Shown here piece after piece: positions 24,928 through 33,432 of a DNA stretch of 64,000 nucleotides. The stretch's first letter is position 1. Each line of letters begins with the position of its first letter. A program made the translations under genes and the position numbers. The stretch is from Salinigranum salinum. Lineage in GTDB: Archaea; Halobacteriota; Halobacteria; Halobacteriales; Haloferacaceae. Under the pieces are notes generated by a model that saw only the letters and a list, made by a program, of their open reading frames with translations, ran no database searches and was not told where the DNA came from. Location of the stretch: the NCBI RefSeq assembly GCF_009176545.1, contig NZ_VTOJ01000001.1, forward strand, positions 1,302,001 through 1,366,000. The letters run 5' to 3'.

Positions 24928-25299
24928 TCAGAGGCCCTCCCACATCTTCACGAAGCGGTCGGCCGTGTCCTCCTCGGTCGCCCCCGGAAACGCCTCCGTC
25001 GACGCCCGCTCGACGACCGCCTCGAACGTCCCCTCGTCGAGTGAGACGGACACTTCCGAGAGCGTCGCGGTGAATTCGCTGTAGTCGTTGCCACCCGGCT
25101 CGACGCGGGTCTGTTCTTCGATCAGGTCGAACTCCTTCAGCCGGCCGACCCGCCGGTAGACCGTGGGCAGGGACATCCCGCACCGGTCGGCGATCTGGTT
25201 TGCGGACATGGGTTTCACGCTCGTTGCCGCGAGGATCTCCCGGGCGTACTCGTCGCTGAGCAACTCCAGCAGGTCGCCCAGCGCCGGGTCTTCACTCAC
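24928..25299 (-). CDS. Winged-helix transcription regulator paired with DUF7521
   Basis: A 123-residue ArsR-like winged-helix protein starting at GTG (MSEDPALGDLLELLSDEYAR). The HTH is in MSANQIADRCGMSLPTVYRR (residues about 30-50), followed by VGRLKEFDLIEEQTRVEPGG. The C-terminal part (EGTFEAVVERASTEAFPGAT) may bind a ligand or dimerise. It is directly followed by a small membrane protein gene at one-base spacing. Promoter elements upstream are weak. Confidence 0.88.
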   Translation of the reverse strand: MSEDPALGDLLELLSDEYAREILAATSVKPMSANQIADRCGMSLPTVYRRVGRLKEFDLIEEQTRVEPGGNDYSEFTATLSEVSVSLDEGTFEAVVERASTEAFPGATEEDTADRFVKMWEGL

Positions 25300-25422
25300 G
25301 GATTCGTCGCCGGGCGGGACGACAATAAAGGGCGTCTCCGAGTTTCCCGCCCAGAAGCCAGCGTCCCCGAGTCGGATGGCCGTTCCCGGGTCGGATGGTC
25401 GTTCCCGCGTCCGACTCCCTGA

Positions 25423-26628
25423 TCAGGTCGTCGCGTCGACCGACCGGGCGATCCGCACGAGCGTCCCGTTGTCGACGGGGCCCTGGACGGAGTAGGCGTA
25501 GCCGTCGGCCGTCCAGCCGATCACGTTGATCTCCCCGTGACGGTTCAGTCGCGCCGTGTGGGCCCCGACGTCGACGGCGGTCCCGGTCGAGGAGACGAAC
25601 CGGTCGTCGTTGTTGACCGCGATCCGGACCGGCGGTTCGTCACCCCGGCGCTCGTACTCCAGCGTGACCACGGTAGGGTCGTCCGACCGGTGGCTCGCAC
25701 GGCGGAGTTCGTACCCCTCGGGCACGTCCGGGTCGGGCACCGGCATCGAGACGTTCGTGGCCAGGGCGTCGCGCGTGAGGTACGACCGGATCCACGTCTT
25801 CTCGACGTCTGCCGGGAGACGCTCGCGGTCGAACCGGAAGGTTTCCGGCGGGATATCTGGGTTGAACGTGACGTTCCGGTAGGTTGTCAGATACTCGTAC
25901 CGGTCGCCGTGCGCGACGAACTCGACCCGGTGTTTGAGTGGGTAGAGGTACTCGGTGTCGAGCCACATCGTCTGGTCCTTGAGCGAGGCGTTCGGCGACA
26001 CCGGGTCGACTTCGAGGCGGTAGGTCTGCCGTTCGTCGACCGGCTCGGTGCCGTTGTACCGGACCCTGACCAGGTGGTCGCGGTAGGACGTCGACCCGTT
26101 CGCGGCGCCCTCCGTGTCGTCGTCGCGTGGCACCTGCGGGAGCGCGGAGACGCCCGGCGTCGGCCGGGGGATCGTCTCGTTCTCGCGGGCCGCAGCGAGC
26201 AGGTCGAGATACCGAGGCTCCCGGCTTCGGTCGGGGCTCACGAGGTACGAGACGGTCTGCTCCTCGGGACGGTACAGCACTGTCATCGTCTCGTTCGTGA
26301 CCGTCAGGTGCCCCTCTGTGGCGTACACCCGGTCGGTGACGTTCGACTCCACCGACCGGGTGCGACTCCGGTACCCCAGCGGTTCGAGTCGCTGTTTCAC
26401 CGCGCTGACGGTGACGGTCGTCCCTCCTGCCGTGTGTTGGACCGTCCGCACCGTCGCGTCGAGCGTCTCGAGCGACGCCGCGCGTTCCTCGGCCTCGTCG
26501 GGGGCCGGAAGCGCCGGCTGTGGCTCGGCGAGGCTGGTCAGTCCCGCGCAACCGGACAGCGGGACGACGAGGAGGAGGACGAAGCTGACGGCGACGGCTC
26601 GGTGCGTGAGAGGACTCGACCGGGTCAT
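25423..26628 (-). CDS. LolA/DUF4367-like secreted lipoprotein
   Basis: A 401-residue lipoprotein. The signal sequence ends in the lipobox LSGC (AVSFVLLLVVPLSGCAGL, Cys at about residue 26), so the mature protein is lipid-anchored outside the membrane. The body has two LolA/LolB-like beta domains: TVSAVKQRLEPLGYRSRTRS with MTVLYRPEEQTVSYLVSPD, then MWLDTEYLYPLKHRVEFVAHG with TTYRNVTFNPDIPPETFRFD. The latter, with DTEYLYPLKHRV, is the hallmark of haloarchaeal outer-membrane-lipoprotein-carrier-like proteins. A third, C-terminal domain reads INVIGWTADGYAYSVQGPVD. It may bind lipids or other hydrophobic ligands on the outer face; that is inference from the fold. Confidence 0.85.
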   Translation of the reverse strand: MTRSSPLTHRAVAVSFVLLLVVPLSGCAGLTSLAEPQPALPAPDEAEERAASLETLDATVRTVQHTAGGTTVTVSAVKQRLEPLGYRSRTRSVESNVTDRVYATEGHLTVTNETMTVLYRPEEQTVSYLVSPDRSREPRYLDLLAAARENETIPRPTPGVSALPQVPRDDDTEGAANGSTSYRDHLVRVRYNGTEPVDERQTYRLEVDPVSPNASLKDQTMWLDTEYLYPLKHRVEFVAHGDRYEYLTTYRNVTFNPDIPPETFRFDRERLPADVEKTWIRSYLTRDALATNVSMPVPDPDVPEGYELRRASHRSDDPTVVTLEYERRGDEPPVRIAVNNDDRFVSSTGTAVDVGAHTARLNRHGEINVIGWTADGYAYSVQGPVDNGTLVRIARSVDATT

Positions 26629-26870
26629 GGGTGCATCTCGTCGGATCGGGGTGGGCGGCGACCGACCCGATGCGTCCGGATGTGACGGCGACACGGATAA
26701 GTTCGGCGCACGTACCCGTCGGTACCGCCGGTCGACGCCGACACCGGGTGGATCGCTGCGTGGTGACAGTCTAGGCCAGACATGCTCGGCGAACGTGACG
26801 AACGAGGAGGGCCGGGGGCTGCAGCGTCAGCGGGGACTGATTCGCTGCGTCTCGGTCGTCGGCCGGACAG

Positions 26871-26880
26871 AGTATATAAC
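26871..26880. promoter_or_regulatory. Isolated TATA box AGTATATAAC
   Basis: A textbook TATA sequence in GC-rich DNA, but no start codon sits at leaderless distance on either strand. It may drive a leadered transcript of 27010 or 26628, or a small RNA. Confidence 0.35.
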
Positions 26881-26980
26881 CAGTAACCGAGTTTCCGACT
26901 CAGAAAACGGGCCACCACGAGCGACTCTCGTCGTCGTGGAGTCGTGCCACGCGTGGCGCGGAACGGGTGAACCGGCCGAC

Positions 26981-26985
26981 TTTTT
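26981..26985 (+). promoter_or_regulatory. T-run promoter of the DR2241 gene
   Basis: GACTTTTTCCG, centred 27 bases upstream of the ATG at 27010. Confidence 0.45.
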
Positions 26986-27009
26986 CCGTTCCACCCCTTG
27001 GCTCCGGAT

Positions 27010-28233
27010 ATGACTACCGAACACGTCGCGCACGCCGACGCGCTGGCGAGGGCCGCCGCCGACGGCATCGACTTCGACGGCCTCCGCGTCTCGTCGGAGG
27101 CCGACGGCTACACGTTCGAGACGCCGGTCGAGGAGCACACCGGACTCGACGAGACCGGCCTCCGTGACGTCGCCGCCGACTCGGCGTACGCGACGAACTG
27201 GTACTTCTGGCACGCGGTCGCCCCGCAGAAGACCGACCGGTGGGCGTTCCTCCGGTGGCTCGAGGGGGCCGATGGCGGTGACGAGGCCGCGAGCGACGTC
27301 ACCGAGCGGTACGAGTCGCTCGCCGACGGTGTGACGACCGAGTGGGGTCAATTGCTCGTCACCGCGACGCTCGGCGAGACTGGCCGCCGCCGGTACTACC
27401 TCCGGCACGTCGACGACGTGGACGTGGAGGCGGCGGCGCTCGCGAACCACGACGACCCGCTCGCCGCCCGAGACCTGGCGAAACGGGACGAACGCGGCCG
27501 GTACCGCCCCCTGAAGACCGCGCCCTCGCTCCGGACGGGGTGGCGGCTCGCAGATCTGGACCCGGCCGCCCTCGTCGAGGCGGTCGAGGCGTTCTACCCG
27601 GCGACGATCGCCAACTGGCACCGCGAGCGCGCGGGCGACCTCGACGTGAACCACTGGCGGGAGACGATGGAGCGACAGACCGGGATGTACGGCGTCGTCG
27701 AGACCTGGGATCGCGGCGAGGGGTACGAGCACGTCAACTGGGTCGCCGAGGCGTGCTGTGACGACTCGCAGTGCCTCAAACGCCGCGAGTGGCAGTACGA
27801 CTCGACCACGGACCTCGATGTCGACGGCGGCGACGGTGTCTTCCCCTGTCGGGAGCCCTGCTCGGTCGTGATCGCTGCGGCGCGCACCTGGACGAAGCTC
27901 GAGGCCGAGGAGCCGCGGACGTACGAGTTCGAGCTCACACCGTCGGAGAAAGAACAGCTCGAGGCGGTAATCGACGCGGTCGCGGACGGCCGGATCGACG
28001 ACATCAGAGAGGCCGACGTCTACGAGGGTGCGAACCGCTACCGGACGCGCTTCCTCCGCGCGAAACTGTTCGACGACGAGGGGAACCTGGCCGGGGTGCC
28101 GACCGACCCGGACGAGCACGGTGACACCGGTGACGACGCCGACCACGACGACGCCGATCACGACGACACGTCGGAGGAAGACGCCGGAGGTGCGGACGAC
28201 GACGAGACCGAGGTCGAGGCGGACGACGACTGA
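27010..28233 (+). CDS. DR2241 family protein with Fe-S-type cysteines
   Basis: A 407-residue protein of the DR2241 family. The N-terminal domain (about 1-110) includes TNWYFWHAVAPQKTDRWAFL. A middle domain has Cys residues arranged ACCDDSQCLKRREW and FPCREPCSVVIAAART, fitting the 4Fe-4S-stabilising segment known for this family. The tail is a very acidic, disordered Asp/His stretch (HGDTGDDADHDDADHDD). In Deinococcus and others the family is fused to or beside CbiX, so it probably works with the chelatase at 23688 in tetrapyrrole metallation. The ATG at 27010 overlaps an upstream reading frame as ATGA, but the T-run at -27 favours a leaderless start. Confidence 0.85.
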   Translation: MTTEHVAHADALARAAADGIDFDGLRVSSEADGYTFETPVEEHTGLDETGLRDVAADSAYATNWYFWHAVAPQKTDRWAFLRWLEGADGGDEAASDVTERYESLADGVTTEWGQLLVTATLGETGRRRYYLRHVDDVDVEAAALANHDDPLAARDLAKRDERGRYRPLKTAPSLRTGWRLADLDPAALVEAVEAFYPATIANWHRERAGDLDVNHWRETMERQTGMYGVVETWDRGEGYEHVNWVAEACCDDSQCLKRREWQYDSTTDLDVDGGDGVFPCREPCSVVIAAARTWTKLEAEEPRTYEFELTPSEKEQLEAVIDAVADGRIDDIREADVYEGANRYRTRFLRAKLFDDEGNLAGVPTDPDEHGDTGDDADHDDADHDDTSEEDAGGADDDETEVEADDD

Positions 28234-28360
28234 TCGTCGGGGTCACTCTCTCGAGATGACGACTGACTGTCGGTTTCACTCTCTCTCGGGACGACGTGCA
28301 GGGAGGTGGATCGATCCCTGACGAGACGGGACGACCGGTAGGGCCGGCCGAGTCGCGCGG

Positions 28361-28942
28361 TCACTTCGCGATGAAGATGAGCGCCGCGATCGCCCCCCCG
28401 AGGACCACGCCGACGCCGACGAGCACCGCGGGACTGTTGGCACCGACGAAGACCACGGCCCCGATGGCGACGGCGACCGCCAGGAGGACGAAGAGGACGA
28501 ACGGAAGCGCGTCGGGGCCGGGGAGTCCGCCGAGCACCCTGGCGAGCGCCGACTGCTGTGGCTGCTGGGGCTTCGGTTTCGAGAGCGACTCGTCGACGGC
28601 GACGTGTCGGGTCTCCTCCTCGACGGGTTCGACCGTCACGTCGACGTACGTCGTCTCCGCGCCGTAGCCGGTCGACACCTTCAGCCGGCCGGTGTGGGAC
28701 GTCGAGGGGGTCCCGTCGACGACGACGTCGACCGTCGTGGTGGTGTCGCCGGCGACGAAGACGTTGGCGTCGTCGATGTGAGCGACTGCAGAGAGGTCGT
28801 CGTCGAGGTGGACGTGGACGTGGACGCCCTCGCCGTGGTTCGAGAGGTCGACGTGGAACGACCCGTCGGTGGTGAACTCGGGCGGTGCCTCGATGGCGTG
28901 CAGGCGTTCACGGTTCAGCTCGACGGGTAGCGTCGCTGGCAC
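28361..28942 (-). CDS. Membrane-anchored beta-sandwich protein, DUF7524-like
   Basis: A 193-residue protein. Residues about 1-115 are beta-rich (ELNRERLHAIEAPPEFTTDG; GVHVHVHLDDDLSAVAHIDD; TYVDVTVEPVEEETRHVAVD) and look like an Ig-like sandwich. A Pro/Gln linker (SKPKPQQPQQS) leads to two membrane helices (LPFVLFVLLAVAVAIGAVVFV and AVLVGVGVVLGGAIAALIFIA). There is no N-terminal signal, so the sandwich is cytoplasmic. It matches the haloarchaeal DUF7524 pattern. Function unknown. Confidence 0.8.
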   Translation of the reverse strand: MPATLPVELNRERLHAIEAPPEFTTDGSFHVDLSNHGEGVHVHVHLDDDLSAVAHIDDANVFVAGDTTTTVDVVVDGTPSTSHTGRLKVSTGYGAETTYVDVTVEPVEEETRHVAVDESLSKPKPQQPQQSALARVLGGLPGPDALPFVLFVLLAVAVAIGAVVFVGANSPAVLVGVGVVLGGAIAALIFIAK

Positions 28943-29049
28943 ACCTACGACTCTGTTCGGGGGAGGAAAAAGGTGCAGGATTGACGATTCGGTGGCTGAT
29001 CCGGCTCGGGCTCGGCCCTCGGACGACGGTCGATCGGGGAGTCAGCGGC

Positions 29050-29235
29050 TCACTCGTCCCGCATGTCCGGCGGCCGGAGGTCCGGGATGCCGTCCTCGAT
29101 CGGGTACTCCTCGCCCGTGACCGTTCCCACGAACTTCCCCTCGATGATCTCGTCGCCCTCCCGCTTCGTGACGTGGAGTTCGAGTTCGCTCTTGTCGAGC
29201 GGGTCGCAGAGGATGTCTACGAGTGACTCTTTCAT
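29050..29235 (-). CDS. Trm112-like small protein
   Basis: A 61-residue protein of the Trm112/YcaR family, [20 protein letters not shown] at the start and [21 protein letters not shown] at the end. Trm112 is the obligate activating partner of several tRNA, rRNA and protein methyltransferases. The usual first zinc pair (C-P-x-C) reads C-D-P-L here and no later Cys is present, so zinc binding is lost while the hydrophobic core and the GIPDLRP end are kept. A T-run (around 29261) lies at about -27 of the start. Confidence 0.82.
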   Translation of the reverse strand: MKESLVDILCDPLDKSELELHVTKREGDEIIEGKFVGTVTGEEYPIEDGIPDLRPPDMRDE

Positions 29236-29468
29236 CGCCTCCACCTTGGCGGGTGCCGACAAAAAGCGTGCGGCTTCGTCGCCCGGTCGGGGTCCGCCTC
29301 GACGGACACCTGTCGTCCCCGCGACCGCCTGTCGCGTCCGGGGACCCCCCGACGCGTACCCGCGGGTCACGACGTGAGCGCGACCGACCGCGTCGCCGCG
29401 TTCCGCGCGATGCAGTCGATCGCGGCGACGGGGCCGAACGGAGCAGTGCGTCCGCTCTCCGTCTCCGG

Positions 29469-30800
29469 CTACTGTTCGAAGGGGTCGACGAGTTCGATCG
29501 TCTCCGCACGGTCGGGACCGACGCCGACGGCGTACACGGGTGCGCCGACCTCTCCCGAAACGTAGTCGAGGTACTCGCGTGCGTTCGTCGGCATCGCGTC
29601 GTACCCCTCCTCGGCGACCGTGGTCCAGTCGACCGCGGGCCACGGCTCGAACTCCTTCAAGACGGGGTCGCACCGCGCCCACTGCTCGGTCGTCGCGGGG
29701 ATCGTCTCGATCACGTCGCCGTCGAGTTCGTAGGCGGCGGCGAGTTTGACCGTGTCGAGGTCGGCGAGGACGTCGACGTGGTTGACCGCGATCCCGGTGA
29801 AGCCGCTCACGCGGGCGGCGTGTCGGAGCATCGGGACGTCGAGCCAGCCGATGCGACGAGGGCGTCCGGTCACGGTTCCGAACTCGCCGCCCTTCTCTCG
29901 AATGCGGTCGGCGAGCCGCTCCTCGCGCTCGTCGCCGTCGAGTTCGGTCGGCATCGGTCCCTCGCCGACCCGCGAGAGGTACGCCTTCACGATGCCGACG
30001 ACCTCGCCGCGCCCGGTGACGGTCGGCCCGACGCCCGTCCCGGTCGCGGCACCCCCCGCAGTGGGGTTCGACGAGGTAACGTACGGGTAGCTCCCGTGAT
30101 CGATGTCGATGAGAGTGCCCTGCGCCCCCTCGAACATGACGGCGTCGCCGGCCTGTCGACGTTCGTAGAGGAAGTCCGAACAGTTCACTGTCATCCCCTC
30201 CTCGCGGAGACGGCGGCCGAACGCGGCGTACTCCTCGACGAGCGACTCGACGTCGCACTCGTCGCCGGCCGCCAGCCCGTACACCTCCTCGATGAGCGCC
30301 CGTTTCTGCGGGACCACGTACTCGAGTCGGTCGCGGAGGACGTTGGTGTCGAGGAGGTCGCCGACCCGAACGCCGCGGCGACCGGCTTTGTCCTCGTATG
30401 TCGGGCCGATTCCCCGGCCGGTCGTGCCGACCTCGACACCCGAGTCGGATTTGGCCTCCTCTTCGATCCCGTCGAGTCGGCGGTGGTACGGCATGATGAC
30501 GTGTGCGCGCTCGGCGACCCGGACATCGGGGTCGAGGCCGCGGTCGCGCAGCGTGTCGATCTCCTCGAACAGCGTCCGCGGGTTGACGACGCACCCGTTA
30601 CCGAGGACACCGACCTTGCCGCGGACGGCACCCGACGGGACGAGCGAGAGCTTGTACTCGTCGCCGCCCTCGACGACGGTGTGGCCGGCGTTGTCGCCGC
30701 CCTGATACCGGGCGACGACGTCGGCCGCGCCACCCCACAGGTCGACGAGCGCGCCTTTGCCCTCGTCGCCCAGCTGAGAGCCGACAATCGTGACGGTCAT
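29469..30800 (-). CDS. purA: Adenylosuccinate synthase
   Basis: A 443-residue enzyme that joins IMP and aspartate with GTP in the first committed step of AMP synthesis. The start [20 protein letters not shown] carries the GDEGKG phosphate-binding loop (residues 11-16). [12 protein letters not shown] has the catalytic His, [19 protein letters not shown] is the IMP-binding loop, and [21 protein letters not shown] residues occur near the C-terminus. The start at 30800 begins the conserved N-terminus. Length is typical. No other purine gene is adjacent; dcd is divergent. Confidence 0.97.
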   Translation of the reverse strand: MTVTIVGSQLGDEGKGALVDLWGGAADVVARYQGGDNAGHTVVEGGDEYKLSLVPSGAVRGKVGVLGNGCVVNPRTLFEEIDTLRDRGLDPDVRVAERAHVIMPYHRRLDGIEEEAKSDSGVEVGTTGRGIGPTYEDKAGRRGVRVGDLLDTNVLRDRLEYVVPQKRALIEEVYGLAAGDECDVESLVEEYAAFGRRLREEGMTVNCSDFLYERRQAGDAVMFEGAQGTLIDIDHGSYPYVTSSNPTAGGAATGTGVGPTVTGRGEVVGIVKAYLSRVGEGPMPTELDGDEREERLADRIREKGGEFGTVTGRPRRIGWLDVPMLRHAARVSGFTGIAVNHVDVLADLDTVKLAAAYELDGDVIETIPATTEQWARCDPVLKEFEPWPAVDWTTVAEEGYDAMPTNAREYLDYVSGEVGAPVYAVGVGPDRAETIELVDPFEQ

Positions 30801-31001
30801 GCACGCGGCTTTCACCCCGTCGGTCAAACCGATTACGGTCCGGTCACGCGACCTGTCGACGGACGAAGGAGACGTTTCCACGGACCGACAGGGGAGACCA
30901 TCCCGACCGGACACGGGACACCGCGATTCCACGCGACTGCGGGACACCTCGATCCCGATTGGACACTAAAGACTAAAGCCGTGCGCGCGCCGCCTCCCTG
31001 T

Positions 31002-31622
31002 ATGATTCTGTCGGACACGGACCTCCTCACTCGGCTGCGGGACGGCGACCTCGTCGTCGAGCCGCTCGACGACGTCGATCTGCAGGTCCAGCCCGCGAGT
31101 ATCGACGTCCGACTCGGCCGCGAGTTCTTGGAGTTCCAGCGCGCGAACATCCCCTGTATCCACCCCAACAGCGAGGCCGAGGTCGACGAGTACGTCTCCG
31201 AGACGGTCGTCGACGACGGGAACGAGTTCATCCTCCACCCCGGCGACTTCGTGCTCGGCACGACCAGAGAACGCGTCGAGGTGCCCCCGGACCTCGTCGC
31301 ACAGGTCGAGGGGCGGTCGTCGCTCGGTCGGCTGGCCGTGGTGGTTCACGCAACAGCGGGCTTCATCGATCCCGGATTCCGGGGGAAGATCACGCTCGAA
31401 CTCTCCAACCTCGGCACGGCACCCGTGGCGCTCACGCCGGGGATGCGCATCTCGCAGCTGGTGTTCACCGAGCTGAAGAGCCCGTCGACCAGACCGTACG
31501 GCACCGAGCGCGGGTCGAAGTACCAGGACCAGGCCGGGCCACAGGCGTCGCGGATCGGCGGCGACGACGAGTTCCGCACGCGGCGCTCCGCGGGCGACAG
31601 CCCGGGAGCGGACGACCGATGA
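31002..31622 (+). CDS. dcd: dCTP deaminase
   Basis: A 206-residue trimeric enzyme of the dCTP deaminase/dUTPase fold. Domains: [20 protein letters not shown] at the start, the substrate loop [20 protein letters not shown] (about residues 103-122), [15 protein letters not shown] with the catalytic Glu, and the C-terminal lid with [12 protein letters not shown]. It makes dUTP for thymidylate synthesis. The ADDR end and stop overlap the next start as ATGA (31619-31622), so it is co-translated with the thiamine regulator gene. AT-rich bases CTAAAGACTAAAG (about 30966-30978) lie at about -30. Confidence 0.95.
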   Translation: MILSDTDLLTRLRDGDLVVEPLDDVDLQVQPASIDVRLGREFLEFQRANIPCIHPNSEAEVDEYVSETVVDDGNEFILHPGDFVLGTTRERVEVPPDLVAQVEGRSSLGRLAVVVHATAGFIDPGFRGKITLELSNLGTAPVALTPGMRISQLVFTELKSPSTRPYGTERGSKYQDQAGPQASRIGGDDEFRTRRSAGDSPGADDR

Positions 31623-32524
31623 AGTTCATCGAGGAGATCGTCGTCGAGGAGTTCCTCCCGACGTTCCGCTCGATGCTCGCCGAGGAGCTCCGGGAGCGGG
31701 GGCTGACGCAGAACGAGGTCGCCGCGGCGCTCGGGATCAGTCAGAGCGCCGTCTCGAAGTACGCCCACGGCGACGTATCGCGCAACGAGCGGATCGTCGC
31801 CGACGACCGCGTCCGCGACCTGGTCGAACGCGTCGGCGCGGGGCTGGCGAGCGGCGACATGACCCGCGTCCAGGCGCTCGTCGAAAGCGAGGTGCTCGTC
31901 CGCAGGCTGGAGGCGGGCGACCTCCTCGCGGACCTCCACGAGGAGGCGATGCCCGAACTCGCGGCGGTCGACCACGCACACATCCACGACCCCGACAGCG
32001 CCGTCCGCACGACAGAGCGGGTCCGTGCGTCGGTGCGACGGGGACTCCGCACGCTCACCAACGCGTCGGGCTTCTCGACGCTGATCCCCAACGTCGGCGC
32101 GAACCTCGTCGAGTGCCTCCCCGAGGCGACGACCATCGACGACGTCTGTGCCGTCCCCGGCCGCATCTTCGACGTGAAAGGACGCGCGACCGTCCCCGGC
32201 GACCCCGAGTTCGGCGTGAGCGAGTACGTCGCGTCGGTCCTCCTCGCGGTCCGCGACCGATCGTCCGCACGCGCCGCGGCGAACGTCCGGTACGACCCCG
32301 AACTCGTGGACCGCCTGCGCGACGCCGGCCACCCCTGCATCGAGTTCGTCCCCGACGACGGCGACGAGGTGGGTGGCGTCCACGCGGCGCTCGACGACCT
32401 CGACGCCGACCTCGCCGGGGTTTTCGTCCTCTACCAGACGGGCGGGTACGGCATCGAACCGATCACCTACGTCCTCGGACCGGACGCACCGACGGTGGCC
32501 ACGACGGTCCGGTCGTTGCTCTGA
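31619..32524 (+). CDS. thiR: HTH-ThiN transcription regulator ThiR
   Basis: A 301-residue protein. An N-terminal HTH of the Xre/lambda type spans residues about 18-60 ([35 protein letters not shown]). A C-terminal ThiN domain spans about 120-300 ([33 protein letters not shown]). ThiN binds thiamine phosphate. Archaeal HTH-ThiN proteins without the ThiD domain are known as ThiR, repressors of thiamine biosynthesis and uptake genes. No thi gene is in the window; the neighbours are dcd (overlap of 4 bases) and a methyltransferase 7 bases downstream. Confidence 0.92.
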   Translation: MKFIEEIVVEEFLPTFRSMLAEELRERGLTQNEVAAALGISQSAVSKYAHGDVSRNERIVADDRVRDLVERVGAGLASGDMTRVQALVESEVLVRRLEAGDLLADLHEEAMPELAAVDHAHIHDPDSAVRTTERVRASVRRGLRTLTNASGFSTLIPNVGANLVECLPEATTIDDVCAVPGRIFDVKGRATVPGDPEFGVSEYVASVLLAVRDRSSARAAANVRYDPELVDRLRDAGHPCIEFVPDDGDEVGGVHAALDDLDADLAGVFVLYQTGGYGIEPITYVLGPDAPTVATTVRSLL

Positions 32525-32531
32525 GCCGACG

Positions 32532-33287
32532 ATGGATACCGACCCACCACTCGGAGACGACGCCCGCGATCGAACCGCCACCCGCGAGCCCCGCGACTCT
32601 CTCCTCACCGACGGCGGCGTCGCCACCACGCAGGCGTTCTACACGCGGTGGGCGCGGCTGTACGACGCCATCGCGCGGCGAACGCCCGGGATCGGTGGCC
32701 TCCGCGAACGGGCGGCGGAGCGTCTCGCGCCGGCGCGAGGCGACGTCGTGGTAGACATGGGCTGTGGGACCGGCGCGAACCTGCCGTACTTTCGCGAACG
32801 GGTCGCGCCCGAGGGGAGAGTCCTCGGCGTCGACTTCACGCCCGGCGTGCTCGCCGTCGCTCACGACCGCCTCCGCGACGTTCCGGCCGTGAGCGTGGTC
32901 CGTGGCGACGCCACCCGTCCGCCCGTCGACGAGGCCGACGCCGTGTTCGCGTCGTTCGTCTCGGGGATGCTCGCGGACCCGGCTGCCGCGGTGCGGACGT
33001 GGGCCGAGATCGTCGGACCCGGCGGTCGCCTCGGTCTGCTCGACCTCGCCCGGAGCACCCGTCCCGTGGGCCGCCCGCTCAACGACGTCTTCCGACTCGT
33101 CGTCCGTGCTACGTCGCCGCCGGGCACGCGCTCGCGCCTCGACGACTCTCCGGCGGCGCGACTCGACCGGCGCGTCGTCGCCGCCCACCGCGCCCTCCTC
33201 GAGTGCTGCGACGACGTCGAACACGAGACGGCTGCCCTCGGCTACGCGCGGCTGAGCGTCGGCACCGTCGCCGAGTCCCGGGAGTGA
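32532..33287 (+). CDS. Class I SAM-dependent methyltransferase (UbiE-like)
   Basis: A 251-residue methyltransferase. The SAM-binding motif I is VVVDMGCGTGANLPYF (residues about 73-88), motif II is GRVLGVDFTPGVL with the acidic residue, and the post-motif DEADAVFASFVSGMLADP is present. It looks like the UbiE/COQ5 class acting on small molecules such as quinones or sterol-like lipids. The start is 7 bases after the ThiR stop, so it belongs to the dcd-thiR transcript. The substrate cannot be named. Confidence 0.85.
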   Translation: MDTDPPLGDDARDRTATREPRDSLLTDGGVATTQAFYTRWARLYDAIARRTPGIGGLRERAAERLAPARGDVVVDMGCGTGANLPYFRERVAPEGRVLGVDFTPGVLAVAHDRLRDVPAVSVVRGDATRPPVDEADAVFASFVSGMLADPAAAVRTWAEIVGPGGRLGLLDLARSTRPVGRPLNDVFRLVVRATSPPGTRSRLDDSPAARLDRRVVAAHRALLECCDDVEHETAALGYARLSVGTVAESRE

Positions 33288-33373
33288 CGGGGTCGCTCCC
33301 GCTCGCCGCGTCGACCGCGGCCGACCCGCGTCGCGCCGACACGACGCCCTCGTTCCACACGACCGAGCAACCC

Positions 33374-33377
33374 TTTT
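33374..33377 (+). promoter_or_regulatory. T-run promoter before the GS-HQR-like gene
   Basis: CCCTTTTCGG, centred about 27 bases upstream of the ATG at 33403. That ATG opens a 9-codon frame instead of the main gene. Confidence 0.45.
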
Positions 33378-33402
33378 CGGTCGTCGCGCCCTTCCCCCTC
33401 GT

Positions 33403-33432
33403 ATGCAGCTGACCGCTGCGGTGAGACGATGA
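33403..33432 (+). CDS. Possible leader mini-ORF coupled to the 33429 gene
   Basis: ATG at 33403 opens a frame of nine codons (MQLTAAVRR) whose TGA (33430-33432) overlaps the next ATG at 33429 as ATGA. The promoter-like T-run would place the 5' end exactly at this ATG. It may be a leaderless leader peptide that couples translation, or the ATG may be incidental inside a short leader. Confidence 0.35.
   Translation: MQLTAAVRR

Larger units (their letters stand above)
26629..27009. other. Intergenic region between lipoprotein and DR2241 genes
   Basis: About 380 bases between divergent genes. It contains a TATA-like box AGTATATAAC at 26871-26880 and a T5 run at 26981-26985, the latter 27 bases before the DR2241 start. 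The AT-rich box at 26871 could serve either strand. I see no further gene; frames here are short or lack family signals. Confidence 0.45.

Noticed and set aside
29223..31001. Long plus-strand extension upstream of dcd
   Set aside because: The part before 31002 is antisense to purA. The conserved dCTP deaminase start MILSDTDLL is at 31002.
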